The translations under genes were made by a program, and so were the position numbers. Below the pieces are notes generated by a model that was not told where the DNA came from, did not search any database, and saw nothing but the letters and a program-made list of their open reading frames with translations. Below are positions 32,801 to 41,980 of a stretch of DNA of 64,000 bases, one piece after another; positions within the stretch are counted from its first letter, which is position 1; each line of letters begins with the position of its first letter. Source of the DNA: Coprinellus micaceus (Eukaryota > Basidiomycota > Agaricomycetes > Agaricales > Psathyrellaceae); NCBI GenBank assembly GCA_951394405.1, contig OX596343.1, forward strand, positions 868,001 to 932,000. Reading direction: 5' to 3'.

Positions 32801-34388
32801 CAGAGTGCATCTTGCCAGCCAGACAGGGCTCGCAGATGAGGTCTCGCTTCGCAGAAGAGGAGAGGGAGATGCCAGTAGCCAGACCGCCAGAGATGAGTTT
32901 TGAAATGTCGGCGGTGTTGTGGTGGCAGAGACGTTCATGCCAGAGCTGGAGGTCAAGGGGACGTGTTGTGAGGGCGTTCGCAGACTCTACAGCCGTTCGA
33001 GTAGCTCCATCGATGAAGGCAGCGTTGTTGGACGTGATTCGAGCTCGAAACAGCGTCATACTGCTACGCATGAAGTGCATGAAGGCCGAGTCAATGAGGA
33101 TGGAGAAACCGCAGCACCGAGTGAGGAACAAGCATGATAGGAGGTTGGAACGAAGTTGGGGTACATGGAGAACACGTGTAAGCTCTACGGATTGAATCCT
33201 CTTCCCGTCCACCACTGGGTCAATGACCACAGTCCCAACCCCAGCAGAGTAGATGATACTGCCGTCTGCTAACTCGACACCAACACGGAGAGGACGATAA
33301 TTTCGAATCCAGTGCCGGTGCGGCGTCATTGTTGAAGTGCAGCCTGAGTCTGCATTCCAACGAAAGTCAGCGTGGGGTTGGATGGGGGAGGAAGGATCTG
33401 CGAGATCCGGAACAGCACTTGCATTTCCAGCAAACTCGGTCACACCAGATGTGGCGGCCGACTCCTGAGTCTTCTCCTGGGCCTTCTTGGACTGCTGTCC
33501 ACGCTTCTGGGAGGGTCCAGACGCCACGTACTCGCGTGCGTTCTTCTGGGCACGAGCAAACGCACGGCAGTCAGCCTGGGTATGGCCAGAACGGGTGCAG
33601 AATGCGCAAGTCGAAGACACAGAAGACGAGACGGAGAGGGCAGCGGCAGAGAGGGCGTCTGCAGCACGGCGTCGACGTTGAGTCTCCTCAGTGAGGAAGG
33701 CCTGGGTGATCGTGGCCTTGTCGAGCTTATCGAGGAGGAGGAGGGAGGTGACGAAATGCGAGTAGTCTTCTGGGAGGGCACGGAGAAGAACCATGGATGA
33801 GAGCTCCTTGTCGAGAGCGGTGATATCGAAATCCAGAGGCCTAAGGGCCTGACAGAGCGTCAGGGCGTCGTCCACACGGTTGATGAGGGTCTGGAGGGAC
33901 TCGTCGTCCTGCTTGCGAATCGAGAAGAGGGTATCGTAGGCGTTGAAGCGGTTACCGGCCTTCTTCTGGTGGTAGGTCTCCTCTAACGTCGTCCACATCA
34001 CCTGGGGATCGTCCTTGCACCCTCTAACCAACGTCCTCACGTCCTCCTCCAGAGACAGCCAGATCCACCCAGCCGCCTTATCGCTCTTCTGATCCCAGGC
34101 ATCCTGCATCTCCATAGCCTTCGCTTCCCAAGCGTCCTTGAGCTCAGCAGCAGCTGCTGCGACCTTCTTTGCTTTCGCAGTAGAGCCAGGGGTCGAAGAC
34201 TCGGTTTCCAGAGTGGGAGGGGCAATAGAGGCAAAGGTAGGGCGAGCACTGAGACCTTTAACGATGCGCCACAGGCCACAGGCCTTGAGCCAGGCCTCCA
34301 TATCGCCAGACCAGCAAGGGTAGTTGGTCCCACCGAGTTTCGGAAAGTTTGGTCCTGATGAGGCCATTGGGAGAGCTGCTACAGACAA
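29850..34388 (-). CDS. copia Gag-Pol polyprotein
   Basis: An uninterrupted 1512-aa polyprotein in Ty1/copia order. Gag begins PNFPKLGGTNYPCWSGDME; the zinc knuckle CAFCTRSGHTQADC (CX2CX4HX4C) is at 261-274. Protease active site DSG is at 347-349. Integrase has an HHCC finger at about 484-522 and the D,D,E triad in VHSDLCGP (D549), LHDDKGGE (D611/612) and NGDAERAN (E648). A Pro/Ala-rich linker spans about 795-955. Reverse transcriptase follows with YAPTFRPAAF, SCDFSSAFTNGDL and the catalytic YIDD at 1188-1191. RNase H is C-terminal with YCDASHGD and SSTEAEYMIA. Integrase before RT identifies copia rather than gypsy. The start ATG lies one codon from the nested LINE TSD, so the LINE separates the coding region from its LTR promoter. 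Confidence 0.95.
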   Translation of the reverse strand: MSVAALPMASSGPNFPKLGGTNYPCWSGDMEAWLKACGLWRIVKGLSARPTFASIAPPTLETESSTPGSTAKAKKVAAAAAELKDAWEAKAMEMQDAWDQKSDKAAGWIWLSLEEDVRTLVRGCKDDPQVMWTTLEETYHQKKAGNRFNAYDTLFSIRKQDDESLQTLINRVDDALTLCQALRPLDFDITALDKELSSMVLLRALPEDYSHFVTSLLLLDKLDKATITQAFLTEETQRRRRAADALSAAALSVSSSVSSTCAFCTRSGHTQADCRAFARAQKNAREYVASGPSQKRGQQSKKAQEKTQESAATSGVTEFAGNASAVPDLADPSSPIQPHADFRWNADSGCTSTMTPHRHWIRNYRPLRVGVELADGSIIYSAGVGTVVIDPVVDGKRIQSVELTRVLHVPQLRSNLLSCLFLTRCCGFSILIDSAFMHFMRSSMTLFRARITSNNAAFIDGATRTAVESANALTTRPLDLQLWHERLCHHNTADISKLISGGLATGISLSSSAKRDLICEPCLAGKMHSGSFPSTGNRALHPLDLVHSDLCGPMSVSTPEGFRYWCVFIDDHTRYRVTVMLKQKSDTFSAFKLFKALAETQLGRKIKALHDDKGGEYMSTEFNTFCDDSGILRLHTTRNRPQQNGDAERANRVMLEDVTAMLHQAKLPPSFWGRCLATQVKVWNCLPTSALPGKTPYEAWYSKKPDLSRFRVFGCTAYVFVQKDKRKKLESHMRKCLFVGYPSDYKGWDFYDPTTKQFFVSERAEFDERYFPGLRMNNSIDHNLLHLLGQPPTAPIPSGAPAASPEVPDDVELPQMPAHLPAHIEPPPAPRGASPVLVPLLNLPAPPPPAPAPAQLRGASPAPQPVRRTGRQSKQPGEWWKVAKPVRRGASLSDSDSESECSPSPPPAPALPVPAPPIPAPAPAPAPPLAAPAPRPLTAPALGRAPAPQLAPAPPALWEAREPSPAVEDESDDDMGGYGEVNDFAGVSATGDPRTYREALARPDSQHWEAAACEEILTLTGNGTWELVELPPGAKAIPSGWVFKTKRTPDGKVERFKGRIVAKGCSQRPGIDYSETYAPTFRPAAFRNALAAAGIEDMHLRSCDFSSAFTNGDLDEVIYMRQPEGFHQGGPNMVCLLKKSLYGLKQGARQWNKKLHATLLDMGFTRLQSDRSVYIYAHGDVHIILPVYIDDVTLASKSKEALDRTVEELSKRFKLRDLGETKFILGVEVIRDRPNRSISLSQRQYIIDILARYGFESCSPVGTPLPPGIKLSKSMGPITQEEIEFMRSIPYLSILGAILYLATMTRPDISYAVGFLGRFSANPGPRHWAALKHLLRYLKGSMDYKLTYSGKGVNSVTFETYCDASHGDCLDSGRSTGGYVTTVAGGAVSWSSKLQTIVALSSTEAEYMIAVEAGKEILWMRNILGEFGFPQHGPSTLHIDNQSAISVSKNPEHFGRMKHLDLRFFWLRDIVEAGTIAPVHIKGTEQPADCLTKALPLPAIRLARERLGLRAD

Positions 34389-34401
34389 TCGAATATCGAT
34401 C

Positions 34402-37052
34402 TTTTTTTTTTTTTTTTTTTGAATTCAGCTTTTGTATTCCGGGGCACAAAGGCAGTCCGGTCGCTAGCTACTACACAAAGTATTTCTACGATACATACAG
34501 CCAACATTTACAGACAGACGCATAAACGCAGCGATGGGGCGAAGGATAGGACTCCCCCGAAGCGAAGTCCAAGACTCGTGTGCGAAGCCTTGGTAGGCGA
34601 CGCCAGAAGGACAGGCTTTATCGCGGTACCCCTCCCCAGACTTAGCCGACCGGCTACTAAGCCAACGCGTTTCGATCCAGGCTCCCGGGGGGTTCCCTAC
34701 ACCCCCCAGCATGCACCTCCGTAGAAGTACACAACTTAGTTCAGCGTTCATCCGCAATCAGTTGTAGGGACTGACACGTCACGCCGACTACCCAGTCCTA
34801 CGCGCATCAACCGTTGGCCTTTACAGCCTGGTCCAAGAAGGGCCGCGAGCCGCTCATCCAATACCCACTGGCGGTGGGTGACGATATTGGAACCCGAAAG
34901 AAAATGCGGGCGGGTTCTCCATCAAAAATCCGACGAACTCTCGCAAAAAGCGGGGAATCCGATCGAGAGTTTCAAGCACTCCGCAGTGCGTGAAGATATG
35001 ACGCCGGGTCTGCGTCGGGTGACCACACTCACATTCGTGAGTGTCATGGCCTGGAATATTAAACCGTCGATAGTACTCGCCTATCGGGGCATGGTTGAGA
35101 ACGGCTCTGGCGAAGCGCGCGCAGAGTACATTGTCCTCATTGACATTACGTAGCCACGTACCGCCATTGACGTACGTGGGACGAAGAGGCTTCCCCTTGG
35201 GGTCGCTGAACACCAGGAACTGGTGTCCGAGATAGTCAGGGTCGCGGGCCATAGTGGTCCACGCATCCAACGCTGAGTCGGCGACATGCTTGCGCACGCC
35301 ATCCAACGAAGTTTCCGGCCTCTCTCCCAAAACAATGGGAGGGAGGCTGCGAGCACGAAGATGTGCTTGGTGCTGAATCCCCCACTCCAGCTTGGAGGGG
35401 ACTTCAACAAACATAACCTTGCGGTCAGGAAACCCTGACAGCCAGGTGGCTAGCTTCCGGCATACGGTAAGTGAATGGGCCTGCCCAGAATGAACAGACG
35501 GATCTACCGCTCGTCTTGCCATGGCAATAGAGTCGGTGAAGATGACTATCCGGTCGCATTCCTCGAGGGACGAACCCTTAAGGACTGCATTCCGGATCGC
35601 AAAGAGCTCAGCGTCAGACGCCAGCACCTTGCCCGCTGCCCAAGCAGACGAGCCAGAGAGGTCGACCGGGCCTTCGAAAACGAAGGCCGCAGTCGTATGA
35701 TGCCTGGTCGATGTCTTGGGAGCAGACGCATCCGTCCCAAAACACGCCGTGCGCGGTTGCCCACGCGCGACGTTGAACAGGGTATTGAGTTCGGTACGCC
35801 TCCGGTTGAGGGGCTCCTCACCATAGGTATCGTACTCATTGAATTTGACCTGGGCCTCGAAGAGGTCCATAAGTCGAAGACCTGGCAAGGCCTCCTCCGC
35901 CACAGGGGAGAAGACCTCCGTGAGCGAACCCAGATTCTTGGCCGTCTGAGTAATCGCATCACGCACCTTGCCTTGCTTCTCGAGCGGAAGCCAGACAGAT
36001 GAACCGTAATGTGGGTCGGCACCCTTCCGGAACTCCTCGGGTAAGAGGGAACGGAGAGGGTGCGTTTCCGATAGTGTCGCCGTCCTGAAGACCGCCCGTT
36101 GAGACAGCTTTCGAAGATGAAGACGAATGGGAGGGAGGCCTGCAAGGCACTCGACTCCTCCAGTAGGGGACGTGTGAAACGCCCCCACGATCCAGCATGC
36201 GGCTTTACGCTGCATGGTGGTCAGAGCTTTGAGGGCGCCAATGTTCTTGGCTCCTTCATAGTACCAGAGTCTATGTCCGTACGTTGCGACCGGAAGGACG
36301 CAGGCACGGAATAAGATCCGTTTATTCTTGGGAGTTAACCCTCGAGTAGAGTTGCCCAGCATTCTCATCGCCAAGACGGTGGTGAGTGCTTTGCAGGTGT
36401 AGTATCGTACGTGCTCTTGGAATGTGAGCTTCCGATCAAAGTAGAAACCCAAGTATCTCCAAAACTTCTTGGGTTTGAGAGGGGTGTCCCCTGTGAATGG
36501 GGCGAACCCGAGGTCGATAGGGCGATCCCAACCGGAATGCGCTCTACTGAAGTGGAACAGCTCGTTCTTGGTGTGTTCCATCACCAAGCCCGCTGCTGTG
36601 AATAGGTCGAACATAACCGCGTATGCATGGCGAAGCATCACGCAGTTCGTTGCGATGTCTGGAGACTGTGCCGCGAAGGATCCATCATCCACATAAGATA
36701 TGAGAGTGGTGCCGAGGCCCCGCTCCCGTATGCGATACAGCTTCATGATAGGAGCTACGATGAGTGCAGACAGGACTGGGGACAGGGCAGAGCCCTGGCC
36801 CACTCCAACATCCGCACGAAATGGTTCCGAGGTGTAGTTGTTCCACACGTAGGACGTGTGTCTCTCCACCAAGTAAGATTTAAAGAAGGCCACCACCCGA
36901 GGGTGAAAGCCCATCTTGCGAAGTACCTCGAGTAGGAACTCGTGGTTGATCGAGGGGAAGAACTGAGCAATGTCGAAGGCCAACACGCTCGTATGATACC
37001 CCTTGGCCCAACCTGTGCGCACTAAGTGTGTCAGGTATAAGCCGGCGTCTTG
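34402..37052 (-). mobile_element. 5'-truncated LINE nested in the copia leader
   Basis: Minus-strand element ending in 19 A (34402-34420 read as T on the plus strand) with a 13-bp TSD, TCGAATATCGATC (34389-34401 and 37053-37065). It is the same family as the LINE at 21597-23778, as shown by ORF2 and 3'-UTR similarity, and it keeps more of the RT. Confidence 0.92.
34854..37052 (-). CDS. LINE ORF2 fragment (RT + RNase H)
   Basis: Open from the truncation point (DAGLYLTHLVRTGWAKG) to a stop at 34854. RT motifs include LAFDIAQFFPSINHEFLLEVL, VGVGQGSALSPVLSALIVAPIM and the catalytic ISYVDDGSFAAQ. RNase H residues lie in CFGTDASAPKTS, LASDAELFAIRNAV and IVIFTDSIAMARRAV. A terminal Cys/His cluster (HECECGHPTQTRRHIFTHCG) is shared with the first LINE. 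Endonuclease and N-terminal RT are missing because of 5' truncation, so it cannot move by itself. No frame damage is visible. Confidence 0.92.
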   Translation of the reverse strand, partial: QDAGLYLTHLVRTGWAKGYHTSVLAFDIAQFFPSINHEFLLEVLRKMGFHPRVVAFFKSYLVERHTSYVWNNYTSEPFRADVGVGQGSALSPVLSALIVAPIMKLYRIRERGLGTTLISYVDDGSFAAQSPDIATNCVMLRHAYAVMFDLFTAAGLVMEHTKNELFHFSRAHSGWDRPIDLGFAPFTGDTPLKPKKFWRYLGFYFDRKLTFQEHVRYYTCKALTTVLAMRMLGNSTRGLTPKNKRILFRACVLPVATYGHRLWYYEGAKNIGALKALTTMQRKAACWIVGAFHTSPTGGVECLAGLPPIRLHLRKLSQRAVFRTATLSETHPLRSLLPEEFRKGADPHYGSSVWLPLEKQGKVRDAITQTAKNLGSLTEVFSPVAEEALPGLRLMDLFEAQVKFNEYDTYGEEPLNRRRTELNTLFNVARGQPRTACFGTDASAPKTSTRHHTTAAFVFEGPVDLSGSSAWAAGKVLASDAELFAIRNAVLKGSSLEECDRIVIFTDSIAMARRAVDPSVHSGQAHSLTVCRKLATWLSGFPDRKVMFVEVPSKLEWGIQHQAHLRARSLPPIVLGERPETSLDGVRKHVADSALDAWTTMARDPDYLGHQFLVFSDPKGKPLRPTYVNGGTWLRNVNEDNVLCARFARAVLNHAPIGEYYRRFNIPGHDTHECECGHPTQTRRHIFTHCGVLETLDRIPRFLREFVGFLMENPPAFSFGFQYRHPPPVGIG

Positions 37053-37065
37053 TCGAATATCGATC

Positions 37066-37725
37066 TGCCTGGGAGGGAGATGAGAGAGAGTTGAGGCTGG
37101 GGGGAAAGAATGCGTCGCAGCGTCGAAGGGGCTGCAGTTGGCGGTTCAGTCGTTGTGGTGACGTGTCGAGGACGGTGCGAGGGATACGTTGAACGTTGAA
37201 GGAAGGGTGTGCGGGTGACAGCGGACTCGCAATCAGCAAAAGAACGCGAAGGGAGATCGGACCGAGTTGAGCACCCAGAATAGAACAAGTCGTACGACGT
37301 GGCAGGCTGCGGCTGACGTGTCCAAATCGCGGGAGCGAGTAGGGGACCGTACCGGTGAGCCTGTGCGGAAGCGAGGAACCGAGGGAACCGAGTAGTCGGT
37401 CCGAAATAGCGAAGACAAAGGGAACCCCAAAGGGAATGAGTTGGGGGTGCGGAAAGATGGGCCGATCCTGCGATGAGCTGGCAAGCTACGTGGCAGGGAA
37501 CGAGAGGGATGCTAGAAACGCTGGCGTCGAGTCGACTGGGCGAGACAGCAAGGGGCCAGCAGCAAAGGGAGGCCGGGAAACGAGGGTCGAAGTCGTCGAG
37601 AATTGGCAGGCCGATTGCGAGAGAACCGGCGGGCGTAGATGCGTGAAACGTTGGGGAACGAGTGAGGGACGTGTACGCAGTGGGGTGAACGCAGAAACAA
37701 CGACGAGGGAGGTCTTCAGAGCGCG
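37066..37725 (-). other. copia 5' leader
   Basis: About 660 bp between the primer-binding site and the LINE insertion. Purine-rich on the plus strand, without a supported ORF. It would be the untranslated leader and packaging region of the copia RNA. Confidence 0.5.
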
Positions 37726-37737
37726 GGGCTCATAACT
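37726..37737 (-). promoter_or_regulatory. copia primer-binding site (initiator-Met tRNA half-molecule type)
   Basis: Directly next to the 5' LTR, the plus strand reads GGGCTCATAACT, which matches the anticodon stem-loop of eukaryotic initiator-Met tRNA (CAT anticodon). The minus-strand RNA would therefore pair with an internal tRNA segment, as in Drosophila copia, rather than with the tRNA 3' end. Confidence 0.6.
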
Positions 37738-38047
37738 TGTTGAAAGTGTAACTGGGGGCAGGGACACTGAAGCCTCTAGGTCAGAGTACTGAACTGTTGA
37801 TATTGGGGCATACTGCTACTCACCTGAAGCCTCTAGGTCAGAGTACTGAACTAAGGGGCCTCAGGGCAATACATGGAGTGTTGATACACAGGAATCAGGT
37901 CACATGATGCTAGATGATCCAGATATGATAACTAAGTCCGATTAGATCAAGATAACTGATGAAGGGGAAGATCATGATGGATAAGGGTGATCTGTGAATG
38001 GATAAGGATGGATAAGGGTGGAGTCACCAAGTCACCAAGTTCCAACA
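37738..38047 (-). repeat. copia 5' LTR (relative to minus-strand element)
   Basis: 310 bp, same sequence as 29496-29805 by inspection; it carries the element promoter and is followed on its right by TSD GAGGA. Confidence 0.95.
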
Positions 38048-38126
38048 GAGGACATATGTGCAGTACGCGGACGACCATCCCGAGGAGGAAAGTGCACCTG
38101 AAGATAGGGAGATGTCGATGAATTGA

Positions 38127-38888
38127 TATACAACGCTCTAATGTACAGTATAGGATTACATAGAAGTAAGCAATATATTCAGTGCTCTCGTCCACCACGG
38201 TGAGATTGAACCGATGATTCATTGACCCCCACTGTGTTCTGTGAAGATGGCTAGGTGGAGATGCAACGAGCCTCTGTTCTGACACTCCCTCGTCTAACGC
38301 AAACGGTAAATACGCCGACCGGTTTCTACAGGGTGGTTAATGCATGCTCACCTCCTCCAACTGGGGCTCGCGTGGAGCCCTTCGATCACTTGTGGTCGTC
38401 AAACGACCAGAGGGCGCTCTCCCTACCTCGACACCCGAAGATACCGCATGCGTCCTACGAGCACCGACTCCACCGGGGGTTCTGTCCATCGTGGCACGTT
38501 GCGAAGGGCTTTCCGGCGATCTCTCGCTCATAGAAAGAGCGCGAATAGTCGTTGTATGGTTTAAGCGCCGCGGGCGCTAATTGTACCAAATTCAAAGTAC
38601 CAGTCAGAACGGTACAACGAGACCTTGACGAGATACTCACTTTGGAGGGCCAATGGCAGTACTAGTGCACAGTGAGCAGTGACAGTTTATGGTAGAGGTA
38701 GGAAGGCAGTCAGCACCTGTTCTCTTCGGGAAATCTGAGACCCTGTGAAATCACCCCTCCGTCATCAACTCCACTTGTTGGCAGACCGAAGCATACCGCC
38801 GAGCGACTCCTTGGTAGGGGCTTACGAGAGGAACTTCCTTTTTTTTGTGGGGGGCGGGGGAACGAGCGTCGATTAAATATTGAGAGAA
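38127..38888. other. Intergenic interval
   Basis: About 760 bp between two convergent gene ends. Short frames only; a short G/T-rich run near 38840. Nothing recognised. Confidence 0.4.
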
Positions 38889-40205
38889 TTACAAACTACA
38901 TGGACACGTACAGACACCGAGCCTCGAATACATAGTGAGAGAATCACAAACAACATGGACCTGAACAGACTGTGCTTCGGCTCCAGGTAATTCTTTCTCA
39001 TACGTGGATATGGTGACCGAACCGATGGGAGGATGAGCCTGGCAGCTGCGCATATCGATATACACATCCTCAAGCGCCGGAAACGGTCCTGTAAGACGGT
39101 CGTGAATCTGACCCTGAGGCCCCTCAACTCCCCGCGCCTCATCCTCACAACCGCACCCCGAGAAAGAGAGGGTGAGGCATTCAAGGGTGGGATGACCCTG
39201 GGGGATCGCGGCACCAGCATGACTGTGGCTGTTGTCGGAGAAGATGCAAATGCAGGTGCGGAGGTTGACGCAACTGAGCCCCCAATCGACGGGATTCCAT
39301 TGCTCGGTCGGCCGTCCATAGGCCAACACGAGATGTCGCAGCTGAGCGCCGTAGATGTCGAGAAACGTGGAGACAGCGGGGGCGCGGGCGTGGGCGAACA
39401 GATGGAAGGTCGTTAGCGAAGGAAGGAGGTGGTCGGTCGATAGGAGGGAGAGGAAGGAGTCCAAGGCATCCAGACCGTTGGTGTCATGGACGGGCTGGAG
39501 TGGGGAACCGATGGACAGCATGGTAAGGGAAGGAAGGGTGTCAACTGCTTTTCTTCCCCTCCACTCTGGGTAGGTCGACCCGAAAGAAGGGGCAATCGAA
39601 ATGATGCGGAGAGCTTGAAGCGTATTGTGATTGTTGATGATATAACGCATGTCAAAAACCGTCGGCCGTTCCAGTGTCGAATCGAACTGAAGACGCTTCA
39701 ATTGGGTTGGGAAGTACCTGACATCTTCGGGCGGGTCCTGCCTGGAGGCTGGAATCCGACCAGGCGGGAAGCGAGGCTGGCGAACCGTCACGATGTCGGC
39801 GTTCTCGAACGAGTTGAGGAGCGTAGGAACGCGACCAGCGTCCATCAGGTCGGGTACACGATACTCGACGCGCCGGACTTGCTTTGCCAATTGGTTCCCC
39901 ATGAACAAGCGGCACCCACGTTTTGCGTACCAGACGAGATCTCGAATGGCCTCGGGGCTTCGAAGGGGAATGAACATCCACAGGATGGGCAGGGCCATGC
40001 AATACAGCCATTTATTGGCCGGCACGATCGATTGGGAAAAGAGAGCATGGCGGTGCCAAAGAGGAGGAGAGTTTCCCAAGATATCAGGGTAATCGACGCG
40101 GTCGTTCACGAATTCATTGCCATCGTAGATCCTGAAGAAGAGGATGAGCTCGATGAGCTCGGTGGGCAGGTCGAGCACTCGAGACAAATCGGGAGCAGAT
40201 GGCAT
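38889..40205 (-). CDS. F-box-like/LRR-like protein
   Basis: An intact 438-aa ORF. The F-box-like N-terminus RVLDLPTELIELILFFRIYDGNEF (residues 9-32) matches the subfamily at 17684 (YDGDEF). LRR-like segments include LKRLQFDST, LPSLTMLSIGS, LPSLTTFHLFA, LVLAYGRPTEQW, HPTLECLTLSFSGCGC and FPALEDVYIDMRS. The C-terminus repeats the tail VHVVCDSL-type sequence: the DNA beyond about 38890-38960 contains a short imperfect duplication of that tail, so the annotated end may be extended relative to its ancestor. SCF adaptor function is by family analogy. It is divergent from the acidic gene at 40486. Confidence 0.8.
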   Translation of the reverse strand: MPSAPDLSRVLDLPTELIELILFFRIYDGNEFVNDRVDYPDILGNSPPLWHRHALFSQSIVPANKWLYCMALPILWMFIPLRSPEAIRDLVWYAKRGCRLFMGNQLAKQVRRVEYRVPDLMDAGRVPTLLNSFENADIVTVRQPRFPPGRIPASRQDPPEDVRYFPTQLKRLQFDSTLERPTVFDMRYIINNHNTLQALRIISIAPSFGSTYPEWRGRKAVDTLPSLTMLSIGSPLQPVHDTNGLDALDSFLSLLSTDHLLPSLTTFHLFAHARAPAVSTFLDIYGAQLRHLVLAYGRPTEQWNPVDWGLSCVNLRTCICIFSDNSHSHAGAAIPQGHPTLECLTLSFSGCGCEDEARGVEGPQGQIHDRLTGPFPALEDVYIDMRSCQAHPPIGSVTISTYEKELPGAEAQSVQVHVVCDSLTMYSRLGVCTCPCSL

Positions 40206-40485
40206 ATTTGGGGCGATCGAGGATATCGAGGGGGAGCTGTTGGACTGTGAGCATTGACCAGTACGACGAACGCAGAGCGTACCAGGCGACCTGAAGTTGA
40301 GGACACGGGCTGGGTAGCGAACAGGAACGGGGCGATATCGCAGGAGGAGAACATGGACGGAGAAACATGGGTCTGGGTCGAGTTACTTCTGTTTTGAGTC
40401 GCAGCCGTGGGGCCATTGATCGACGACGTCAAAGATACCCAGAGGGGTTGGTCATTTTGAAACATTGCCCTTGCTAATCACCACC

Positions 40486-41034
40486 ATGGGGATTCCCGTC
40501 CGCCCGCAGGAAGAAGACGATGATATGGATTACCCATCGCCCCCGTCACTGATAGATTCGTCTGAAGAGGAGATGTCAGTGCGGCCAGTCCCTGATGAAC
40601 AGGACCTCCCCTCACCTTTTTCATAGAGAAGGCAACTCCTATTGTGAGGACGAAGAGGACGACGAGGAGCCAACTGAACAGCAAACCAGTGCCAGTGCGG
40701 CCCAGGGCAACGACAGCAATGAGGGGGCGAAACCGTCCGGGCTGCATCAGAAGTACCGAAGGCTGTTGGCGCACGATACCGAGTGGCAAAGGTTCATGGG
40801 CGTCGTAAAAGGGGCAGACGACTGGGAAAGCGACAAGGAGAGCGCCGATGACGACGAATGGGCGGAAATCGACTGGGTGAGTACAGACATTCTACCGAAG
40901 ACGACAGGCTGATGATGCCGCAGGCTGACGAGAGCGAACACCAAGAGCTCATGGCATGGGTACTGACCCACCCGGGGGAGGCAGTGGCGATGTTGAAGGA
41001 GGAGAACACGAAAGAGGGTAATGAAGTTTCGTAG
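40486..41034 (+). CDS. Small acidic hypothetical protein
   Basis: ATG 40486 in good context (CACCATGG) starts MGIPVRPQEEDDDMDYPSPPS. A short intron ending CATAG near 40626 probably leads to EGNSYCEDEEDDEEPTEQQ, then GLHQKYRRLLAHDTEWQRFMGVVKG, and a 47-bp intron (GTGAGT 40878 to CAG about 40924) leads to ADESEHQELMAWVLTHPGEAVAMLKEE before a stop near 41034. The first donor is weak and the phase there is unsure. The protein is rich in Asp/Glu with two short ordered helices. No family was recognised. Confidence 0.4.
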
Positions 41035-41980
41035 ATGAAAGACTCGCCAAGGAACGAGGGCGCTGGCATACAGTACTACATTGAATATATCGTGATTGCC
41101 GTTTCTTCCAAGGAAAGAAAGCTTCAGAGGGTCGAGAGTCTCGACGTTGAGCTGACGACGTACATGCCCAAATCTTGGACAGACAATTCGATCCCCAAGG
41201 TCCGAAAATTATGAGTCGCTTCTTGTGAAGAGAATGGCGGAGAGTCTGGGGATGTCCAAACGGTGATGGTACGGAGAGAAGGGGGTGGACGATTGATAAC
41301 GGCGTCCAAGGTCTGTGTCGTTGTCTCGCTGACCGCCCTCCACCAAGCCGAATCTTCTCGCCTGCCCATCTCCGAACCTTGAACGATGTCGATATGATGC
41401 AGAGCATGCAAACCGAAAGGGAGAGCTTGGAGCCGATCTTGTATAACGATAATGAGGATTGCAAGGTTAGGAAGACGACGCAGGAAAGCGAACGGGTTGG
41501 GAGGGAGGGAACCGCCGGTTGCCATGACCGTCGATACGATGCGTTCCTTGAACAGATCGATGAGATCGTCTCTGTTTCGGATGTCGAGGAGAAGGTCCAA
41601 GTGTGACAAGGGGGAGGTCAGCCCAAGATTCGGGGCCAGCCATTGAAGCCACTCTTGTAATGAAAGGCCCTCGTAACCGACGCTGTTGATATCTCCTTTC
41701 CCAATCCGGAGGCACGTCAGAGAAGGGAAGCCTAAAGTCAGATTACGCGGGTCGACGGTCGGCGCCACTGCAGTCCGTTCGTTATTCAGAAATGCTCCGT
41801 CTCCCAAAAAGCAGAACGTACCTTCACTGAAATCGTTGCCTTCGGGGGGAGGGGACACACTCCGTTGGTCTGTGGATTCATCAGGCATGTTCGAGTCATC
41901 GTCGGCGTTACTGTCGCTTTCGTTGTCGTCGTCCTCGTCAAGGTCATTGAATATGTTGACCAGCTGAAGCGCGAATAGGT

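Larger units (their letters stand above)
29496..38047 (-). mobile_element. Ty1/copia retrotransposon with nested LINE
   Basis: Two 310-bp LTRs that look identical (29496-29805 and 37738-38047), both TGTTG...CAACA, flanked by the 5-bp TSD GAGGA (29491-29495, 38048-38052). Between them lie an intact pol polyprotein, a primer-binding site, a 670-bp leader and a nested LINE. Without the LINE and its TSD copy the element is about 5.9 kb. Identical LTRs and an open polyprotein indicate very recent insertion. Confidence 0.95.
28144..38126 (+). pseudogene. Hypothetical multi-exon gene, last exon split by a copia element
   Basis: Coding segments linked by short introns can be followed near 28144-28211 (EALEATIQNVDAERLPVHVI), 28417-28489 (AYLNSYIEGASQDKSSVSLL), 28722-29094 (TGLGSHTFNAIESKFRDVES) and 29157-29330 (FQVGDVVEAYAAFVAYPLYD), plus a last exon from 29402. 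That exon is interrupted after 29495 by the copia element. It resumes at 38053 in the same frame (SLKR/TYVQYADDHPEEE) and stops at 38126. The architecture resembles hypothetical proteins common in Agaricomycete genomes; no function is known to me. The start codon was not found. Whether the truncated form is still expressed is unknown. Confidence 0.55.
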
